Positions 42,028 through 52,451 are shown, numbered from the stretch's first letter. The stretch is DNA of 64,000 bases from Luteimonas abyssi (GCF_001482195.1 NZ_KQ759763.1:3350024-3414023); one strand, 5' to 3'. The notes: generated from the letters alone by a model not told the origin. Translations and numbers: made by a program.

Positions 42028-43506
42028 TCAGGCGCACCCACCCTCGGTCCCGCATCGCAGCGCGTCCGCGATCCCGGCGTCCGCGTCGAGCCGCGCATAT
42101 GCGTGACCCAGTTCGGCGACCACGGCCGGCGTCTGCGCGAGCGACCCGAACACCGCGTCCAACGCGAGAAACCGGTCGACATCCAATGCCGCATCGCCGG
42201 TGCACGCGCGTCCGATCTCGCGCAGCGCCACGTCCATCGGATCGACCAGCACGATGCCGGCCCGCGCCTGCCGACGCACGAACAGCAGCCAGGCCGCCAC
42301 CGGCAGGCACAGCCCGTCGATCGGGCGACCCGCTGCGTGCGCATCGCGGAGGGTGCCGAAGATGCGCACCGGCAACTTCTGCGACCCGTCCCATGCGATC
42401 TGCGACAGCAGATGGCGGATGTCGGGATTGCGGAAGCGAGCGAGGATGGCGCTGATGTAGGCATCCGGCGCAAGACCCGCGACGGCGTCGAGCGTCGGCG
42501 CGATGGCCTCGCGCATGAGGCGCTCGACGAAACCGGCCAGCAGCGGCTGGCGCATCGCGTCGGCCACGGTCTCCTCCCCCATCAGGATGCCGAGGTAGGC
42601 GAGCGACGAATGCGCGGCGTTGAGCAGCTTGAGCTTGGCGCGATCGTGCCCGGCGATGTCGCCGCTGAGCAGCACACCGACGCGTTCGAACGGCGGCCGC
42701 CCGTTGCAGAAGCGGTCCTCCACCACCCACTGCGTATAGGGTTCGCGCTGCACCGGCCAGGCGTCGTGCAGGCCGAGCGCGGTATCGACCCGGGCGCGCA
42801 GCGCAGCGTCGGTGGCCGGGGTGATGCTGTCGACCATCGAACGCGGAAAGCTGGCATGGGTATCGATCCAGTCCGCCAGCGCGGGATCGACGCCGCGTGC
42901 GTACTGCACTGTCGCCCGCTGCAGGCGGCCACCGTTGTCGGCGAGGTTGTCGCAGCTGAGCACCGTGTAGGCCGGCAGGCCGAGCGCACGCCGCCGCGCC
43001 AGGCCGGCGACCACGTAGCCGATGGCGCTGACCGGCGCCTCCGGGGTGGCGAGATCGTGGGCGATGTCGGCATGGGCGAGATCCAGTCCGTCGTCGGCCA
43101 GGCAGTAGCCCTTCTCGGTCACGGTGAGCATCAGCAGCCGCACATCCGGATTCGCGAGGCGCGCCAGCACCGCCTCGCGTTCGTCGGTCGCGCACAGGAC
43201 CTCGCGCAGGGCGCCGATCACGCGCAGCGACGGTCCGCCGTCCATCAGCGACAGCGTGTACAGGCCGTCCTGCGGCCGCAGTGCGTCGCGCACGTCCGGG
43301 TTGCGCAGCGAGACGCCGCAGATCGCCCATTCCGGCGCGTCTTCCAGCAACGCGTCGAGATACGCGGCCTGATGCGCGCGATGGAACGCGCCCACACCCA
43401 GATGAACGATGCCGATGCGCGTGCACGCGCGGTCGTAGGTCGGCCGTGCGACCGTCGGCGGCAGGTTCACGAGCGTGGCCTCGGACAGACGTTCGTCCGG
43501 GATCAT
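42028..43506 (-). CDS. uxuB: Fructuronate reductase (mannitol dehydrogenase family), UxuB
   Basis: A 492-residue NAD-dependent polyol dehydrogenase that should reduce D-fructuronate to D-mannonate. The N-terminal Rossmann strand reads RIGIVHLGVGAFHRAHQA, and the family centre contains SCDNLADNGGRL and the catalytic Lys region DRAKLKLLNAAHSSLAYLG. Its ATG overlaps the stop of the exported GH43 gene in ATGA, so they are translationally coupled. It is the last gene of the GH67-esterase-manD-GH43-uxuB operon. Together with UxaC and ManD it completes the route from glucuronate to 2-keto-3-deoxygluconate. Mannitol dehydrogenase is the alternative name by family, but context favours UxuB. Confidence 0.9.
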   Translation of the reverse strand: MIPDERLSEATLVNLPPTVARPTYDRACTRIGIVHLGVGAFHRAHQAAYLDALLEDAPEWAICGVSLRNPDVRDALRPQDGLYTLSLMDGGPSLRVIGALREVLCATDEREAVLARLANPDVRLLMLTVTEKGYCLADDGLDLAHADIAHDLATPEAPVSAIGYVVAGLARRRALGLPAYTVLSCDNLADNGGRLQRATVQYARGVDPALADWIDTHASFPRSMVDSITPATDAALRARVDTALGLHDAWPVQREPYTQWVVEDRFCNGRPPFERVGVLLSGDIAGHDRAKLKLLNAAHSSLAYLGILMGEETVADAMRQPLLAGFVERLMREAIAPTLDAVAGLAPDAYISAILARFRNPDIRHLLSQIAWDGSQKLPVRIFGTLRDAHAAGRPIDGLCLPVAAWLLFVRRQARAGIVLVDPMDVALREIGRACTGDAALDVDRFLALDAVFGSLAQTPAVVAELGHAYARLDADAGIADALRCGTEGGCA

Positions 43507-45344
43507 CGCTCGTCCCGCGCGTAGGGCCCGAGCGTCGCGCCGACGAAGCCACCCGTCCGCTCGGTGCTCAACACCGTTGCATCGGCGTCGCGCAACAGCC
43601 ATTGCCAGTCGCCGTCGCCGGTCGCGTAGGCGAACGCGATGCGTCCTTCGTCGCCCGCGATCTTGAGCCGCATGTCCGTGGCCGTGGCGACGACCTGGGT
43701 GGCCAATGTCTCCACCGGCCGGTCGACGCCGGTCGCACGCTCGACGAAGAGCTCGAGGGCCCCCGTTCCAGCGCGGCGCATCCCGAGGAAGTACCAGTGG
43801 TTGCCGCTCTGGAACGCCGCCATGCCGGCGGCGATGCCGGTCGCGGGTGCGGCCAACGCCGTGCTCGCCTCGAACACCAGGTGCTGCTGCCGGCGCGCCA
43901 GGAACGAGGGGTTGCCCAAGGTGTCCAGCCCCTCGGGCAGGGGATGGATCGCGAGGCGACCGGGATGCGAGGCAAGGTCCGCCCAATCGTGCCGGGGCAC
44001 GCGGACGAACATCCACGCGCGCTCGAGCGTCGGCGCATCGAACGCGTCGCGCCAGGTGAAATTGCCGGTCATCGGCGCCTGCTCCGCGGGGCGCGCCATC
44101 CACGACGGCGCCGGCAGCACGTACGGAACGGGCGCATCGGGCGGCAGGATCGAAGGCCACCCGTCCTCCCAGGTCACCGGCAGCAGGAAGGTCTCGCGCC
44201 CGGTGTTGTAGTGCGACACGTCGTAGTTCCGACTGGCGAGGAATACCGCCCACCAACGGCCGTCCGGGCCTTCCACCAGATCGGCGTGGCCTGCGTTGGT
44301 GACCGGCAGGTCGCGCGTTTCGGGCAGGTCGCGCTGGGTGAGGATCGGATTGCGCGCGTACGGGATGTACGGACCCCAGACGTCCCGGCTGCGCAGCACC
44401 ACCTGCGAGTGCTGCGGCCCGGTACCGCCCTCGGCGTTGGACAACACGTACCAGCCGTCGACCTTGTAGATGTGCGGCCCTTCGATCCAGATCGGGTTCT
44501 CTTCCGGCTTCACGCCCCCGTCGACCAGCACCTCGCGCGGCCCGAACGGCTGTAGGGTGTCGAGGTCGAAGGCCTGCAGCCAGATCGCGCGATGGCCGTC
44601 GTAACGCGGCGGACCTTCCGGCTCGTCGTTGTTGAGCAGGTAGGCGCGGCCGTCGTCGTCGAAGAACAGCGAGGGGTCGATGCCACCGATCTCCGGCAGC
44701 CAGACCGGGTCCGACCAGGGACCGGCGGGATCGCGGGCGGTGACGATGAAGTTGCCGCCGTTGTCGACCGCCGTATTGACCACGTAGAAGACGCCCTCGT
44801 GGTATTCGATCGCCGGCGCGAACACGCCACGCGACAGGCCGAGGCCGTCGAAGTCGAGCTGGTCCGGCCGGTGGATGGCGTTGCCGACCTGGGTCCAGTG
44901 CACCAGGTCCTCGCTCTCGAACACCGGAATGCCGGGGAAGTAGGTGAACGTGGAATGCACCAGGTAGAACTTGCCGCGCGCGGCCACGATGCTCGGGTCG
45001 GAATGGAAGCCGGCCAGGATCGGGTTGCGGAAATGCCCGTCCGGCAACGGCGCGTCGAAAGCGCGGTCGCGTCCGGTGTACTCGAACCAGTCGTACAGCA
45101 CCGGCGGTGCGGCGGGCGTGGTCACGGCGGCGGGCGGGCCGGCACCGGCCGCGGGCGCCTGGGTGGCGAACGCCAGCGCGCCGATCATCGCGCCATGGCC
45201 GAGGACCCGTCGCAGCATGCGGGACTGCCGTGCGAGCGCCGCACGGATGTCCTCGCGGATCGTCGGGCGGGTTCCCAGGTCGCGTGCGCGCGCGCGCGCA
45301 CGGTCAGCCACGCGCTCGTCCGCCTTCTGGTGGATGGTGTTCAT
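43503..45344 (-). CDS. Exported GH43 beta-xylosidase/arabinofuranosidase with C-terminal beta-sandwich
   Basis: A 613-residue two-domain enzyme. The GH43 propeller begins at FRNPILAGFHSDPSI (general base Asp), continues with GGIDPSLFFDDDG (second Asp) and IEGPHIYKVDG (acid Glu), and is followed by a GH43_C2-type beta-sandwich (from FTWRDAFDAPTLERAW). The ATG at 45344 has GGAGA 9 nt upstream, but the obvious signal peptide (MLRRVLGHGAMIGALAFA) begins only at residue 43. Either the leader is long or translation starts at the ATG at 45218. The enzyme should release xylose or arabinose from xylo-oligosaccharides in the periplasm. It lies 20 nt after manD. Confidence 0.9.
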   Translation of the reverse strand: MNTIHQKADERVADRARARARDLGTRPTIREDIRAALARQSRMLRRVLGHGAMIGALAFATQAPAAGAGPPAAVTTPAAPPVLYDWFEYTGRDRAFDAPLPDGHFRNPILAGFHSDPSIVAARGKFYLVHSTFTYFPGIPVFESEDLVHWTQVGNAIHRPDQLDFDGLGLSRGVFAPAIEYHEGVFYVVNTAVDNGGNFIVTARDPAGPWSDPVWLPEIGGIDPSLFFDDDGRAYLLNNDEPEGPPRYDGHRAIWLQAFDLDTLQPFGPREVLVDGGVKPEENPIWIEGPHIYKVDGWYVLSNAEGGTGPQHSQVVLRSRDVWGPYIPYARNPILTQRDLPETRDLPVTNAGHADLVEGPDGRWWAVFLASRNYDVSHYNTGRETFLLPVTWEDGWPSILPPDAPVPYVLPAPSWMARPAEQAPMTGNFTWRDAFDAPTLERAWMFVRVPRHDWADLASHPGRLAIHPLPEGLDTLGNPSFLARRQQHLVFEASTALAAPATGIAAGMAAFQSGNHWYFLGMRRAGTGALELFVERATGVDRPVETLATQVVATATDMRLKIAGDEGRIAFAYATGDGDWQWLLRDADATVLSTERTGGFVGATLGPYARDER

Positions 45345-45364
45345 GCGTGCGGTCTCCATGGCGG

Positions 45365-46642
45365 TCACCAGTCCCACATCGCGCCGTCTTCCAGGCGGGC
45401 GATCGGCAGTTGCTTCGGCGCGTAGGGATATCTCGCCGCCAGCGCCTCGTCGATGTCGACGCCGTGTCCGGGCGTGTCGCCCACGTGCAGACGGCCGTCG
45501 CGGAAGACGTAATCGTGCGGAAACACCGCGTCGGTCTCGTCGCTGTGGAACATGTATTCCTGGATGCCGAAGTTCGGCACCCAGGTATCGAAGTGCAGCG
45601 CCGCGCCCATCGTCACGGGCGACAGGTCGGTCGCGCCGTGGAAGCCGGTGCGCACCTGGTGCAGGGCGGCGAAATCCGCCAGCCGGCGGATGTGGGTGAT
45701 GCCGCCGCCGTGCACGATCGTGGTGCGGATGTAGTCGATCAGCTGGCGCTCGATCAGGTGCTTGCAGTCCCAGATCGAGTTGAACACCTCGCCCACCGCC
45801 AGCGCGGTGACCGAATGCTGGCGGATCAGCTCGAACCCGGCCTGGTGCTCGGCGGGCGTGGCGTCCTCCAGCCAGAACAGCCGGTACGGCTCGACCGATT
45901 TCGCCAGCCGCGCGGCTTCGATCGGCGTGAGCCGATGGTGGACGTCGTGCAGCAGTTCGATGTCGGCGCCGTGATCGGCGCGCAGACGCTCGAACAGCTT
46001 CGGCACCACGTCCAGATAGCGTGGCGTGTTCCACACCGTTTCCAGCGGCAGTGCGCTCTCTGCCGGCTCGTAACCCTTCGCGTTCGAGATGCCGTAGGCC
46101 TTCTTGATCCCGGGAACGCCGCACTGCGCACGCACCGCCAGGAACCCCTGCTCGATGAAGCCGGCGACCGCGTCGCTGGCTTCCTCGATGTCGCGGCCGT
46201 TGGCGTGTCCGTAGACCAGCGCACCCTCGCGCGACCGCCCGCCCAGCAGCCGGTACAACGGCATGCCGGCCATCTTGCCCAGGATGTCCCACAGCGCCAC
46301 GTCGACCGCGGCGATCGCGCTCATCGTCACCGGGCCGCGCCGCCAGTAGGCACCGCGATACAGGAACTGCCACAGGTCCTCGATGCGCCCGGCATCTCGC
46401 CCGATCAGGTTGGGCGCGACGTGGTCGCGCAGGTACGACGCGACCGCCAGCTCGCGGCCGTTGAGCGTCGCGTCGCCGATGCCGTGGACACCCGAGCGGG
46501 TGACGATCTTCAGGGTGACGAAGTTGCGCCCCGGACAGGTCACGATGACCTTCGCCTCGACGATCTCGCGATCGCGGCCGGAGCCGGCGCGGGGGGCGCC
46601 GGTGGACGGCACGGCGGGGGACGTATCGGGGGACGTGGTCAT
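45365..46642 (-). CDS. manD: D-mannonate dehydratase of the enolase superfamily (ManD/RspA-like)
   Basis: A 425-residue enolase-superfamily enzyme. The N-terminal capping domain begins with [19 protein letters not shown]. The barrel carries [32 protein letters not shown] (catalytic Asp/His), [11 protein letters not shown] (metal Glu) and [12 protein letters not shown], with the general-base His in [13 protein letters not shown]. These strings are characteristic of ManD rather than of other acid-sugar dehydratases. It would dehydrate D-mannonate to 2-keto-3-deoxygluconate, the reaction carried out by unrelated UxuA in E. coli; no uxuA is present here. The first 20 residues are rich in Ser and Pro and poorly conserved. 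It follows the esterase gene after 91 nt. Confidence 0.9.
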   Translation of the reverse strand: MTTSPDTSPAVPSTGAPRAGSGRDREIVEAKVIVTCPGRNFVTLKIVTRSGVHGIGDATLNGRELAVASYLRDHVAPNLIGRDAGRIEDLWQFLYRGAYWRRGPVTMSAIAAVDVALWDILGKMAGMPLYRLLGGRSREGALVYGHANGRDIEEASDAVAGFIEQGFLAVRAQCGVPGIKKAYGISNAKGYEPAESALPLETVWNTPRYLDVVPKLFERLRADHGADIELLHDVHHRLTPIEAARLAKSVEPYRLFWLEDATPAEHQAGFELIRQHSVTALAVGEVFNSIWDCKHLIERQLIDYIRTTIVHGGGITHIRRLADFAALHQVRTGFHGATDLSPVTMGAALHFDTWVPNFGIQEYMFHSDETDAVFPHDYVFRDGRLHVGDTPGHGVDIDEALAARYPYAPKQLPIARLEDGAMWDW

Positions 46643-46733
46643 GGCATCGTGACTCGCTGTCGAATGACGGAGGTTGGCGCCGCCGCCCCGCTCGGCGCGT
46701 GGGCGATCTTCGGTGCGGCCCGTGCGGCGCCGC

Positions 46734-48785
46734 TCATCGGGCCGCGCGCCCGATCGCGATCTCGAACGGGCCGACCGGCACGCCGGCGCGATCGAACAGA
46801 TTGACCATCGGACTGTCTGCCCAGGCGTGGCGGACACGGACCGGGGCGGACACGTCGGCCGCGCGCAGTACCACGGTGTCGCCCTGCACACGGGCGTCGG
46901 CATAACGACAGCTGCCGGCCGCGGCGCCGCACAACTCGAATCCGACCGGGGCGGCGGCGCCGTGCACGACCAGGCCGCCGTCGATCCCGGCGAACCCGAC
47001 CACCACCGCATCCCCCTCGCGCCGGGCCGAGCGGGGCGTCGGTCCGCTCGCCGGCACCGGATCGGCGTACACGACATGGCGCGCGGCACGCGCGAGCCGA
47101 CGACCGAGCTCCTGCTTGTTCGGCGGATGGATGTCGTAGCGGTCGCCGATGTCGATCGCCACCGCCAACGCGCTGGCGGCATCCTCGTCGGCCACTCGAC
47201 GTTGCGCCTCGCGCAAGGTCGCCCAGTCGCTGTCGCCGGGCGCGAAGGACGGCTGGCCGTAGTTCGCCAGCTGCACCACCAGGAACGGCAGCTGCGAACC
47301 GAATCGCGAGCGCCAGTCGTCGCGCAGCACGCGCAACCGATCCGCATAGGCGTCGGCCTCGCCGGTGTCGGATTCGCCCTGGTACCAGAGCGCGCCGCGC
47401 AGCGCGATCCCGGCGAGCGGCGCGATCATCCCGTTGTAGAGCGTGGACAGCCCTGCCGCGTCCTGCCAGGGCGCACGCGGCGGCCAGTCGCGGCCGGGCG
47501 CGACGCGGTAGCGCCAGCCGCCGTCGAGCGGCACCGATGTCCCATCGTCGAACTGCAGTCGATGCGCGGTGGCGGGTCCGGACAGGCCCCCGTCGCGATA
47601 GGTATCGAGCACCGCCACGACCACGGTGTTGTCACCTGCGCGCAGCAGCCCCGGCGGCAGTGCGTACGCGCGCGCAAGACCGGCCCCGTACGTACTGCCG
47701 ACGGCGGTGCCGTTGACCCAGGTCGTATCCATTTCGTCGGCCGGGCCCAATGCCAGCACGGCCTGCCGGGCCGCCTGCCCGGCCTCCAACTGCACCGTGG
47801 TGCGGTACCAGACCAGACCATCGTAGTCGGCCAGGTCCGGCAGCCCCCACTGCTCCCACGCGCCGAGGTCGCGTGGCGCGTCCAGCCAACCGTCGCCGAT
47901 GCCGGCATCCGACGCCGCGCGCCATGGCGCATCGTCGGCGGCGACGCCCTCGCGGTCGTGCCACCACCCTGCCCAGATCGCCCCCCAGCGCGCGGCCGCG
48001 GCCGCGGGATCGCGGCGATACAGATCCAGCACGCCCAGCGCGTCATCGTCGGCACCGGCCTCGCGCAGGGCGTCGCCGCTGGTCCAGGCCTGGATGCGCG
48101 AGCCGCCCCAGGCCGCGCTGATCAGCCCCATCGGCACGTCCACGGTCTCGCGCAGCGCGCGCGCGAAGTAGAAGCACGCCGCGGAGAAGTCGCGCACGCT
48201 GTCGGGCGACACCGTGCGCCACGCGACCGGCGCCCCGAACCCCGCCTGCGGGGACGGATGGCCGACCTGCGGAACGGTCAACAGGCGGATCGCGTCCGAC
48301 CCCGCACCGGCGATTTCGGCACGCGCGTCGAGCGAGCGCCACACCTGCAGCTCCATGTTCGACTGTCCGGCGCACAGCCAGACATCGCCGACGAGCACGT
48401 CCTCGACGCGTTGCTCGGCGGTGTCGGTGCGCACCTGCAGGACATGCGGGCCGCCTGCGGGCAGGGCCGGCAGCGTCGCCTCCCAGTGCCCGCCCGCATC
48501 GGCATGTACGTCGCCGAGCCGATCCGCCAGCGCCACCCGGACCCGCGTCCCGGGCGGCGCCTGTCCGTGGATCCGCAGGGGCCGATCGCGCTGGAGCACC
48601 GCATGGTCCTGGAACACCGGATGCAGCAACGACGACGTGCCGGCGGTCGCCTGCCCGTCCGCGGCCTGGAGCGTCGGCGCGGCGGCCGGCAGCAGCAGGG
48701 CGAAGACCAGAGCCACCGTACGCCCGGTCCTGCGCCCCGGCACCGATGCCTGCACGCGCGACGGTGCGACGCGCGTCGCGCTCAC
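46734..48785 (-). CDS. SASA-family acetylesterase, probable acetyl-xylan esterase
   Basis: A 683-residue exported esterase of the sialate O-acetylesterase (SASA) family. The GTG start overlaps the GH67 stop codon as GTGA; the signal peptide ends near PTLQAAD. The nucleophile Ser is in [13 protein letters not shown], a Gly-bearing block is in [13 protein letters not shown], and the catalytic Asp/His pair is in [14 protein letters not shown] jelly-roll domain ([20 protein letters not shown] onwards) is inserted between the first and second blocks, as in related enzymes. Xanthomonas xylan loci contain a similar gene described as acetyl-xylan esterase (axeXA). Removal of acetyl groups opens xylan to GH10 and GH67 enzymes. 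Sialate as substrate is unlikely, because no sialic acid genes are nearby. Confidence 0.85.
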   Translation of the reverse strand: MSATRVAPSRVQASVPGRRTGRTVALVFALLLPAAAPTLQAADGQATAGTSSLLHPVFQDHAVLQRDRPLRIHGQAPPGTRVRVALADRLGDVHADAGGHWEATLPALPAGGPHVLQVRTDTAEQRVEDVLVGDVWLCAGQSNMELQVWRSLDARAEIAGAGSDAIRLLTVPQVGHPSPQAGFGAPVAWRTVSPDSVRDFSAACFYFARALRETVDVPMGLISAAWGGSRIQAWTSGDALREAGADDDALGVLDLYRRDPAAAAARWGAIWAGWWHDREGVAADDAPWRAASDAGIGDGWLDAPRDLGAWEQWGLPDLADYDGLVWYRTTVQLEAGQAARQAVLALGPADEMDTTWVNGTAVGSTYGAGLARAYALPPGLLRAGDNTVVVAVLDTYRDGGLSGPATAHRLQFDDGTSVPLDGGWRYRVAPGRDWPPRAPWQDAAGLSTLYNGMIAPLAGIALRGALWYQGESDTGEADAYADRLRVLRDDWRSRFGSQLPFLVVQLANYGQPSFAPGDSDWATLREAQRRVADEDAASALAVAIDIGDRYDIHPPNKQELGRRLARAARHVVYADPVPASGPTPRSARREGDAVVVGFAGIDGGLVVHGAAAPVGFELCGAAAGSCRYADARVQGDTVVLRAADVSAPVRVRHAWADSPMVNLFDRAGVPVGPFEIAIGRAAR

Positions 48786-50953
48786 TGGGTGTCCCCCGGT
48801 GCGTAGGGAAACGCCAGCGAGCGGTAGTACGACAGCGGCTGCGGTGGGGGTTCGACGCCCGCAGCCAGCGGCCGCTGCGAGATCGACTGGAAGTAGGCGA
48901 TACTGGCATCGCGCCACCACTGCGCTTCCTGCTCCTGGATCGCGAGGAAGGCGGCCACCTGGGCATGACGCGCCGGATCGACGCGCTCCGCCAGGCCCTC
49001 CCACGTCGCGCGCATGCCGCGCACCGTGGCGACGCCGCGGTCGTACCGATGCACCAGCTCGTCCCACACCGTGCGCCCGGATGCGGTCGGGCGATCCCAG
49101 GAGACGTGGTGGAACCACAGCAGGAACGCTTCGGGCGTGCGTTCGACATCGTCGAACAGGTCCGCCACCGGCGGCGCGTATTGCGAGACCGCGTCGCTGC
49201 CGCCGCGGGTCCGGTCGAATCCGATGCCTTCGGCGGTGGCCCGATGGAAATACACCGAGGTCCAGTCCGCACGCGGGCCGCCGTCCACCCAGGGGCCAGG
49301 ACCGTAGTGGTGGCCACGCCCCATCAGGTGATGCAGTCCCAGCGCGCCGGTGTAATCCACCACCGCCTCGCGCGAGACCATCATCATGTCGACCACCGGC
49401 GTCACCAGCCCGGCGTCGTTGCCGAAGGTCATCCGTGTCCACTCCTCGGCGATGTCGCGCGAGGACAGGTCGGGATTCCACGCCAGCCGGCCATAGGCGT
49501 ACCAGTTCGCCTGGTCGAAGTGCGAGCCGCTCCAGTTGCGGTCGGTGCCGATGTTGGCGACGCCGGCGATACCGGTGAGCCGGCGTCCGCCGGATTCGTC
49601 GTCGTACAACGAGCCGTCGAGCACCCGCGCGACGGTCGAGCCCTCGCCCCGGACCTGCGTATCGGCGCGCAGCACCTCCTCGTACAGCGGTCCCTTGAAA
49701 GCCAGATGGGTGGCGAAGCCCAGATATTCCTTGGTGATCTGGAATTCCATCATCAGCGGCGTGCCCGGCATCGCACCGAACAGCGGATGGAACGGCTCGC
49801 GCGGCTGGAAGTCGATGGCGCCGTTCTTCACCTGCACCAGCACGTTGTCGCGGAACTGTCCGTCGTGCGGTACGAACTCGTTGTAGGCCTGCTTGGCGCG
49901 GTCGACCGGCTCCTCGTCGGAGTACACGAACGCACGCCACATCACGATGCCGTCGTGCGGGGCCAGCGCGTCGGCGAGCATGTTGGCGCCGTCGGCATGC
50001 GAGCGACCGTAGTCCTGGGGTCCGGGCTGACCTTCGGAATTGGCCTTGACCAGGAACCCGCCGAAATCCGGAATGCGCGCGTAGATCTCGTCCGCCTTGC
50101 CGCGCCACCACGCCTGTACGGCGGCGTCGAGCGGATCGGCCGTCGGCAGGCCGCCGATCTCCATTGGTGCACTGAAGCGCGCGCTCAGATAGACGCGGAT
50201 GCCCCAGGGACGGAAGGTGTCGGCCAGCACCCGCACCTTGTCCAGGTACATGGGCGTGAGGATCTGCGCGTTGGCATTGACGTTGTTGAGTACGGTGCCG
50301 TTGATGCCGATCGAGGCATTGGCGCGCGCGTAGTCGGTGTAGCGTGGATCCACCCAGCCCGGCAACCGGTGCCAGTCCCAGATCGACTGGCCGGCGTAGC
50401 CGCGCTCCACGTGACGGTCGAGATCGTCCCAGTGATTGAGCACGCGGCGCTGCAGCCGCGGCGCCTCGCGCAGGTTCAGCGCATCGAGCGGCTGCCCGGT
50501 CCGCAGCAGACGCAGGAAGGCGAAGGTGCCGTAGAGCGTGCCCACGTCGTGCGCGGCGGCGATCACCGTGACCGGTCGGCCTGCGACGGTGACGCTGCGG
50601 ATCAGATAACCCTCGTCGCCGAGACCGTCGAGATCGAGCCCGAGTGCGGCGATGTCCGGCGACGAGGCCGGCGTGCCGACCAGCAGCGCGCCATCGCCAG
50701 CGTCCGGCACGGCGGATGGCGCATCCGGCCCAGACGCGCCGACGAGGCCGCGGATCAACTCGTCGCGTGCGGCGCGCTGGGTCGGCGTGGCGACCGGTGC
50801 CGACACCCTGCCGGCGCGTACGGCGGCGATGTCCGGTGCTGGCGTATCGCCCTGGCGCAGCCAGAGGTCGTAGCCGTCGTCGGCGCGCGCCGGTGCGCCG
50901 GACAGCATCGCGACGACCACGAGCGAGGACGCCACCCAGGCCAGCCACCGCAT
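48782..50953 (-). CDS. GH67 alpha-glucuronidase
   Basis: A 723-residue enzyme of family GH67 with a signal peptide (MRWLAWVASSLVVVAMLSG). Catalytic-site strings are present: GFLVKANSEGQPGPQDYGR (acid Glu), DNVLVQVKNGAIDFQPREP (base Asp/Glu pair), and the aromatic LQRRVLNHWDDLDRHVERGYAG. GH67 enzymes cut 4-O-methyl-glucuronic acid from the non-reducing end of short xylo-oligosaccharides. The start at 50953 is supported by GAGGGA 9 nt upstream. It leads the five-gene minus-strand operon and has a xyl-box 149 nt upstream. Its length is normal for the family. It complements GH115, which acts on internal positions. Confidence 0.95.
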   Translation of the reverse strand: MRWLAWVASSLVVVAMLSGAPARADDGYDLWLRQGDTPAPDIAAVRAGRVSAPVATPTQRAARDELIRGLVGASGPDAPSAVPDAGDGALLVGTPASSPDIAALGLDLDGLGDEGYLIRSVTVAGRPVTVIAAAHDVGTLYGTFAFLRLLRTGQPLDALNLREAPRLQRRVLNHWDDLDRHVERGYAGQSIWDWHRLPGWVDPRYTDYARANASIGINGTVLNNVNANAQILTPMYLDKVRVLADTFRPWGIRVYLSARFSAPMEIGGLPTADPLDAAVQAWWRGKADEIYARIPDFGGFLVKANSEGQPGPQDYGRSHADGANMLADALAPHDGIVMWRAFVYSDEEPVDRAKQAYNEFVPHDGQFRDNVLVQVKNGAIDFQPREPFHPLFGAMPGTPLMMEFQITKEYLGFATHLAFKGPLYEEVLRADTQVRGEGSTVARVLDGSLYDDESGGRRLTGIAGVANIGTDRNWSGSHFDQANWYAYGRLAWNPDLSSRDIAEEWTRMTFGNDAGLVTPVVDMMMVSREAVVDYTGALGLHHLMGRGHHYGPGPWVDGGPRADWTSVYFHRATAEGIGFDRTRGGSDAVSQYAPPVADLFDDVERTPEAFLLWFHHVSWDRPTASGRTVWDELVHRYDRGVATVRGMRATWEGLAERVDPARHAQVAAFLAIQEQEAQWWRDASIAYFQSISQRPLAAGVEPPPQPLSYYRSLAFPYAPGDTQ

Positions 50954-51101
50954 CGGAACATCCCTCAAGGACCGGTGTCCGCGCATCCGCGCGGACGGTT
51001 CGCATGCTCCCGTCACGCTCTCCCTCCCCAGGTATCGATCTCGTGTTGTCGAGCACCGAACGTATGTCGGCGCCGTGGTACGCACCTGTTGCCGGCGCTT
51101 G

Positions 51102-51115
51102 TGGTAACGGTAACA
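51102..51115. promoter_or_regulatory. LacI-type operator (xyl-box) before the GH67 operon
   Basis: TGGTAACGGTAACA, a CG-centred imperfect palindrome like the other three. It lies in the 348-nt gap between the divergent GH67 operon and the LacI-family gene, so it may control both, including autoregulation. I see no gene in the rest of this gap; TAATAT at about 51270 could be a -10 element for the regulator. Confidence 0.75.
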
Positions 51116-51301
51116 TCGCGGATCCGAGGCCGTCCACACGCCTTGGAAGCCACGATGCATGACCCCATTGCAACCCGATACGGCAAAGACCCGGCACGGC
51201 ACGGATCCGGGATGCGATATCGACACGATCCAGCCACCACGACGCGCTTCAAAGGGCGGCGCGCGTTCTAATATGGTCCGTCGCCGGCCCGGTGCCGGTC
51301 G

Positions 51302-52402
51302 ATGTCAGGCAACCACAGGACGAACGTGTTGAACGACAAGAAATCGGTCAGGCGCAGGGGACGTGCCGCCACCATCCACGAGGTGGCGCGACACGCGGGT
51401 GTGTCGCCGATGACGGTATCCCGTGTGGTCAACGGCAACAGCAACGTGCGCCCGGCCACCCGCGAACTGGTGATGCAGGCCGTGCGCGAGCTGGACTACA
51501 CCCCCAACCCCGCCGCGCGCCAGCTCGCCGCCGCGCCCGGCATGCGCATCGCCTTGATCTTCACCAACCCCAGCAGCGCCTATCTGAGCGAGCTGGTCGT
51601 CGGCGCGCTGCGCGGCGCGTCCAAATCCGCGGTGCAGCTGGTGATCGAGGCCTGGGATCCAGCGGATGTCGAGGCCGAACGTGTGGCGGCACGGGCGCTC
51701 GCCCGCAGCGTATCCGGCGTCATCCTTCCGCCCCCGCTGTGCGAGTCCGAAGCGGTGGTCTCGGAGCTGACCGAAGCCGGTACGCCCACCGTGGCGATCG
51801 CCTCCGGACGGTCCCACGAGGACGTCTCCTGCGTGCGCATCGACGATCACCAGGCCAGCCGCGAAATGACCGCTCACCTGATCGCGCTCGGTCACCGGCA
51901 GATCGGCTACATCCAGGGCGCGCCGAACCAGACCGCCAGCGAGCGCCGCTACGAGGGTTTCCGTGCGGCGCTGGAGGAAGCCGGCATCGCGCTGGATGCC
52001 AAGCTGGTCGAACCCGGACGCTTCACCTATCGCTCCGGCCTGGACGCGGCGGAACGCCTGCTCGCGCGCAAGCAACGACCGACCGCGATCTTCGCCAGCA
52101 ACGACGACATGGCCGCGGCGGTCGTTTCCGTGGCCCATCGGCGCGGTCTCGACGTACCGCGCGACCTCTCGGTCGTGGGCTTCGACGACACGTCAGCCGC
52201 CACCACGGTCTGGCCGGAACTGACCACGATCCGACAGCCGATCGCGGCGATGGCGGAATCCGCGGTCGACATCCTGGTGCGCGGCATCCGCCGGCGCGAG
52301 CGCGATTCCAAGCTGCTCATCGTCGATCACGTGGTGGCGCACCAGCTGGTCCGGCGCGACTCGGTGGCGACGCGAAAGGCGGTCTCTCCGAAGCGGAAGT
52401 GA
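51302..52402 (+). CDS. LacI-family transcriptional regulator of the xylan locus
   Basis: A 366-residue repressor. The helix-turn-helix and hinge are at about residues 24-80 (ATIHEVARHAGVSPMTVSRV, VRELDYTPNPAARQLA), followed by a periplasmic-binding-protein-like ligand domain (GHRQIGYIQG, RYEGFRAALEEAGI, TAIFASNDDMA, LSVVGFDDT). It lies between the GH67 operon and xylBA, and four LacI-style operators exist in the window, so it is the most likely repressor of this regulon, released by xylose or a xylo-oligosaccharide. The first ATG (51302) has no ribosome-binding site; a GTG at 51326 with AGGA before it is an alternative start. Confidence 0.92.
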   Translation: MSGNHRTNVLNDKKSVRRRGRAATIHEVARHAGVSPMTVSRVVNGNSNVRPATRELVMQAVRELDYTPNPAARQLAAAPGMRIALIFTNPSSAYLSELVVGALRGASKSAVQLVIEAWDPADVEAERVAARALARSVSGVILPPPLCESEAVVSELTEAGTPTVAIASGRSHEDVSCVRIDDHQASREMTAHLIALGHRQIGYIQGAPNQTASERRYEGFRAALEEAGIALDAKLVEPGRFTYRSGLDAAERLLARKQRPTAIFASNDDMAAAVVSVAHRRGLDVPRDLSVVGFDDTSAATTVWPELTTIRQPIAAMAESAVDILVRGIRRRERDSKLLIVDHVVAHQLVRRDSVATRKAVSPKRK

Positions 52403-52451
52403 TGCCGGCGCCGGGAGGCCGCCAAGTCGACGCCGGCCGACACCTCCTCAC

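Noticed and set aside
46734..51197. A single 1487-codon fusion frame covering the esterase and the GH67 region
   Set aside because: Only the part up to 48785 encodes the esterase; beyond it the frame is antisense-like noise over the GH67 gene, which is read in another frame with its own start and GTGA overlap.
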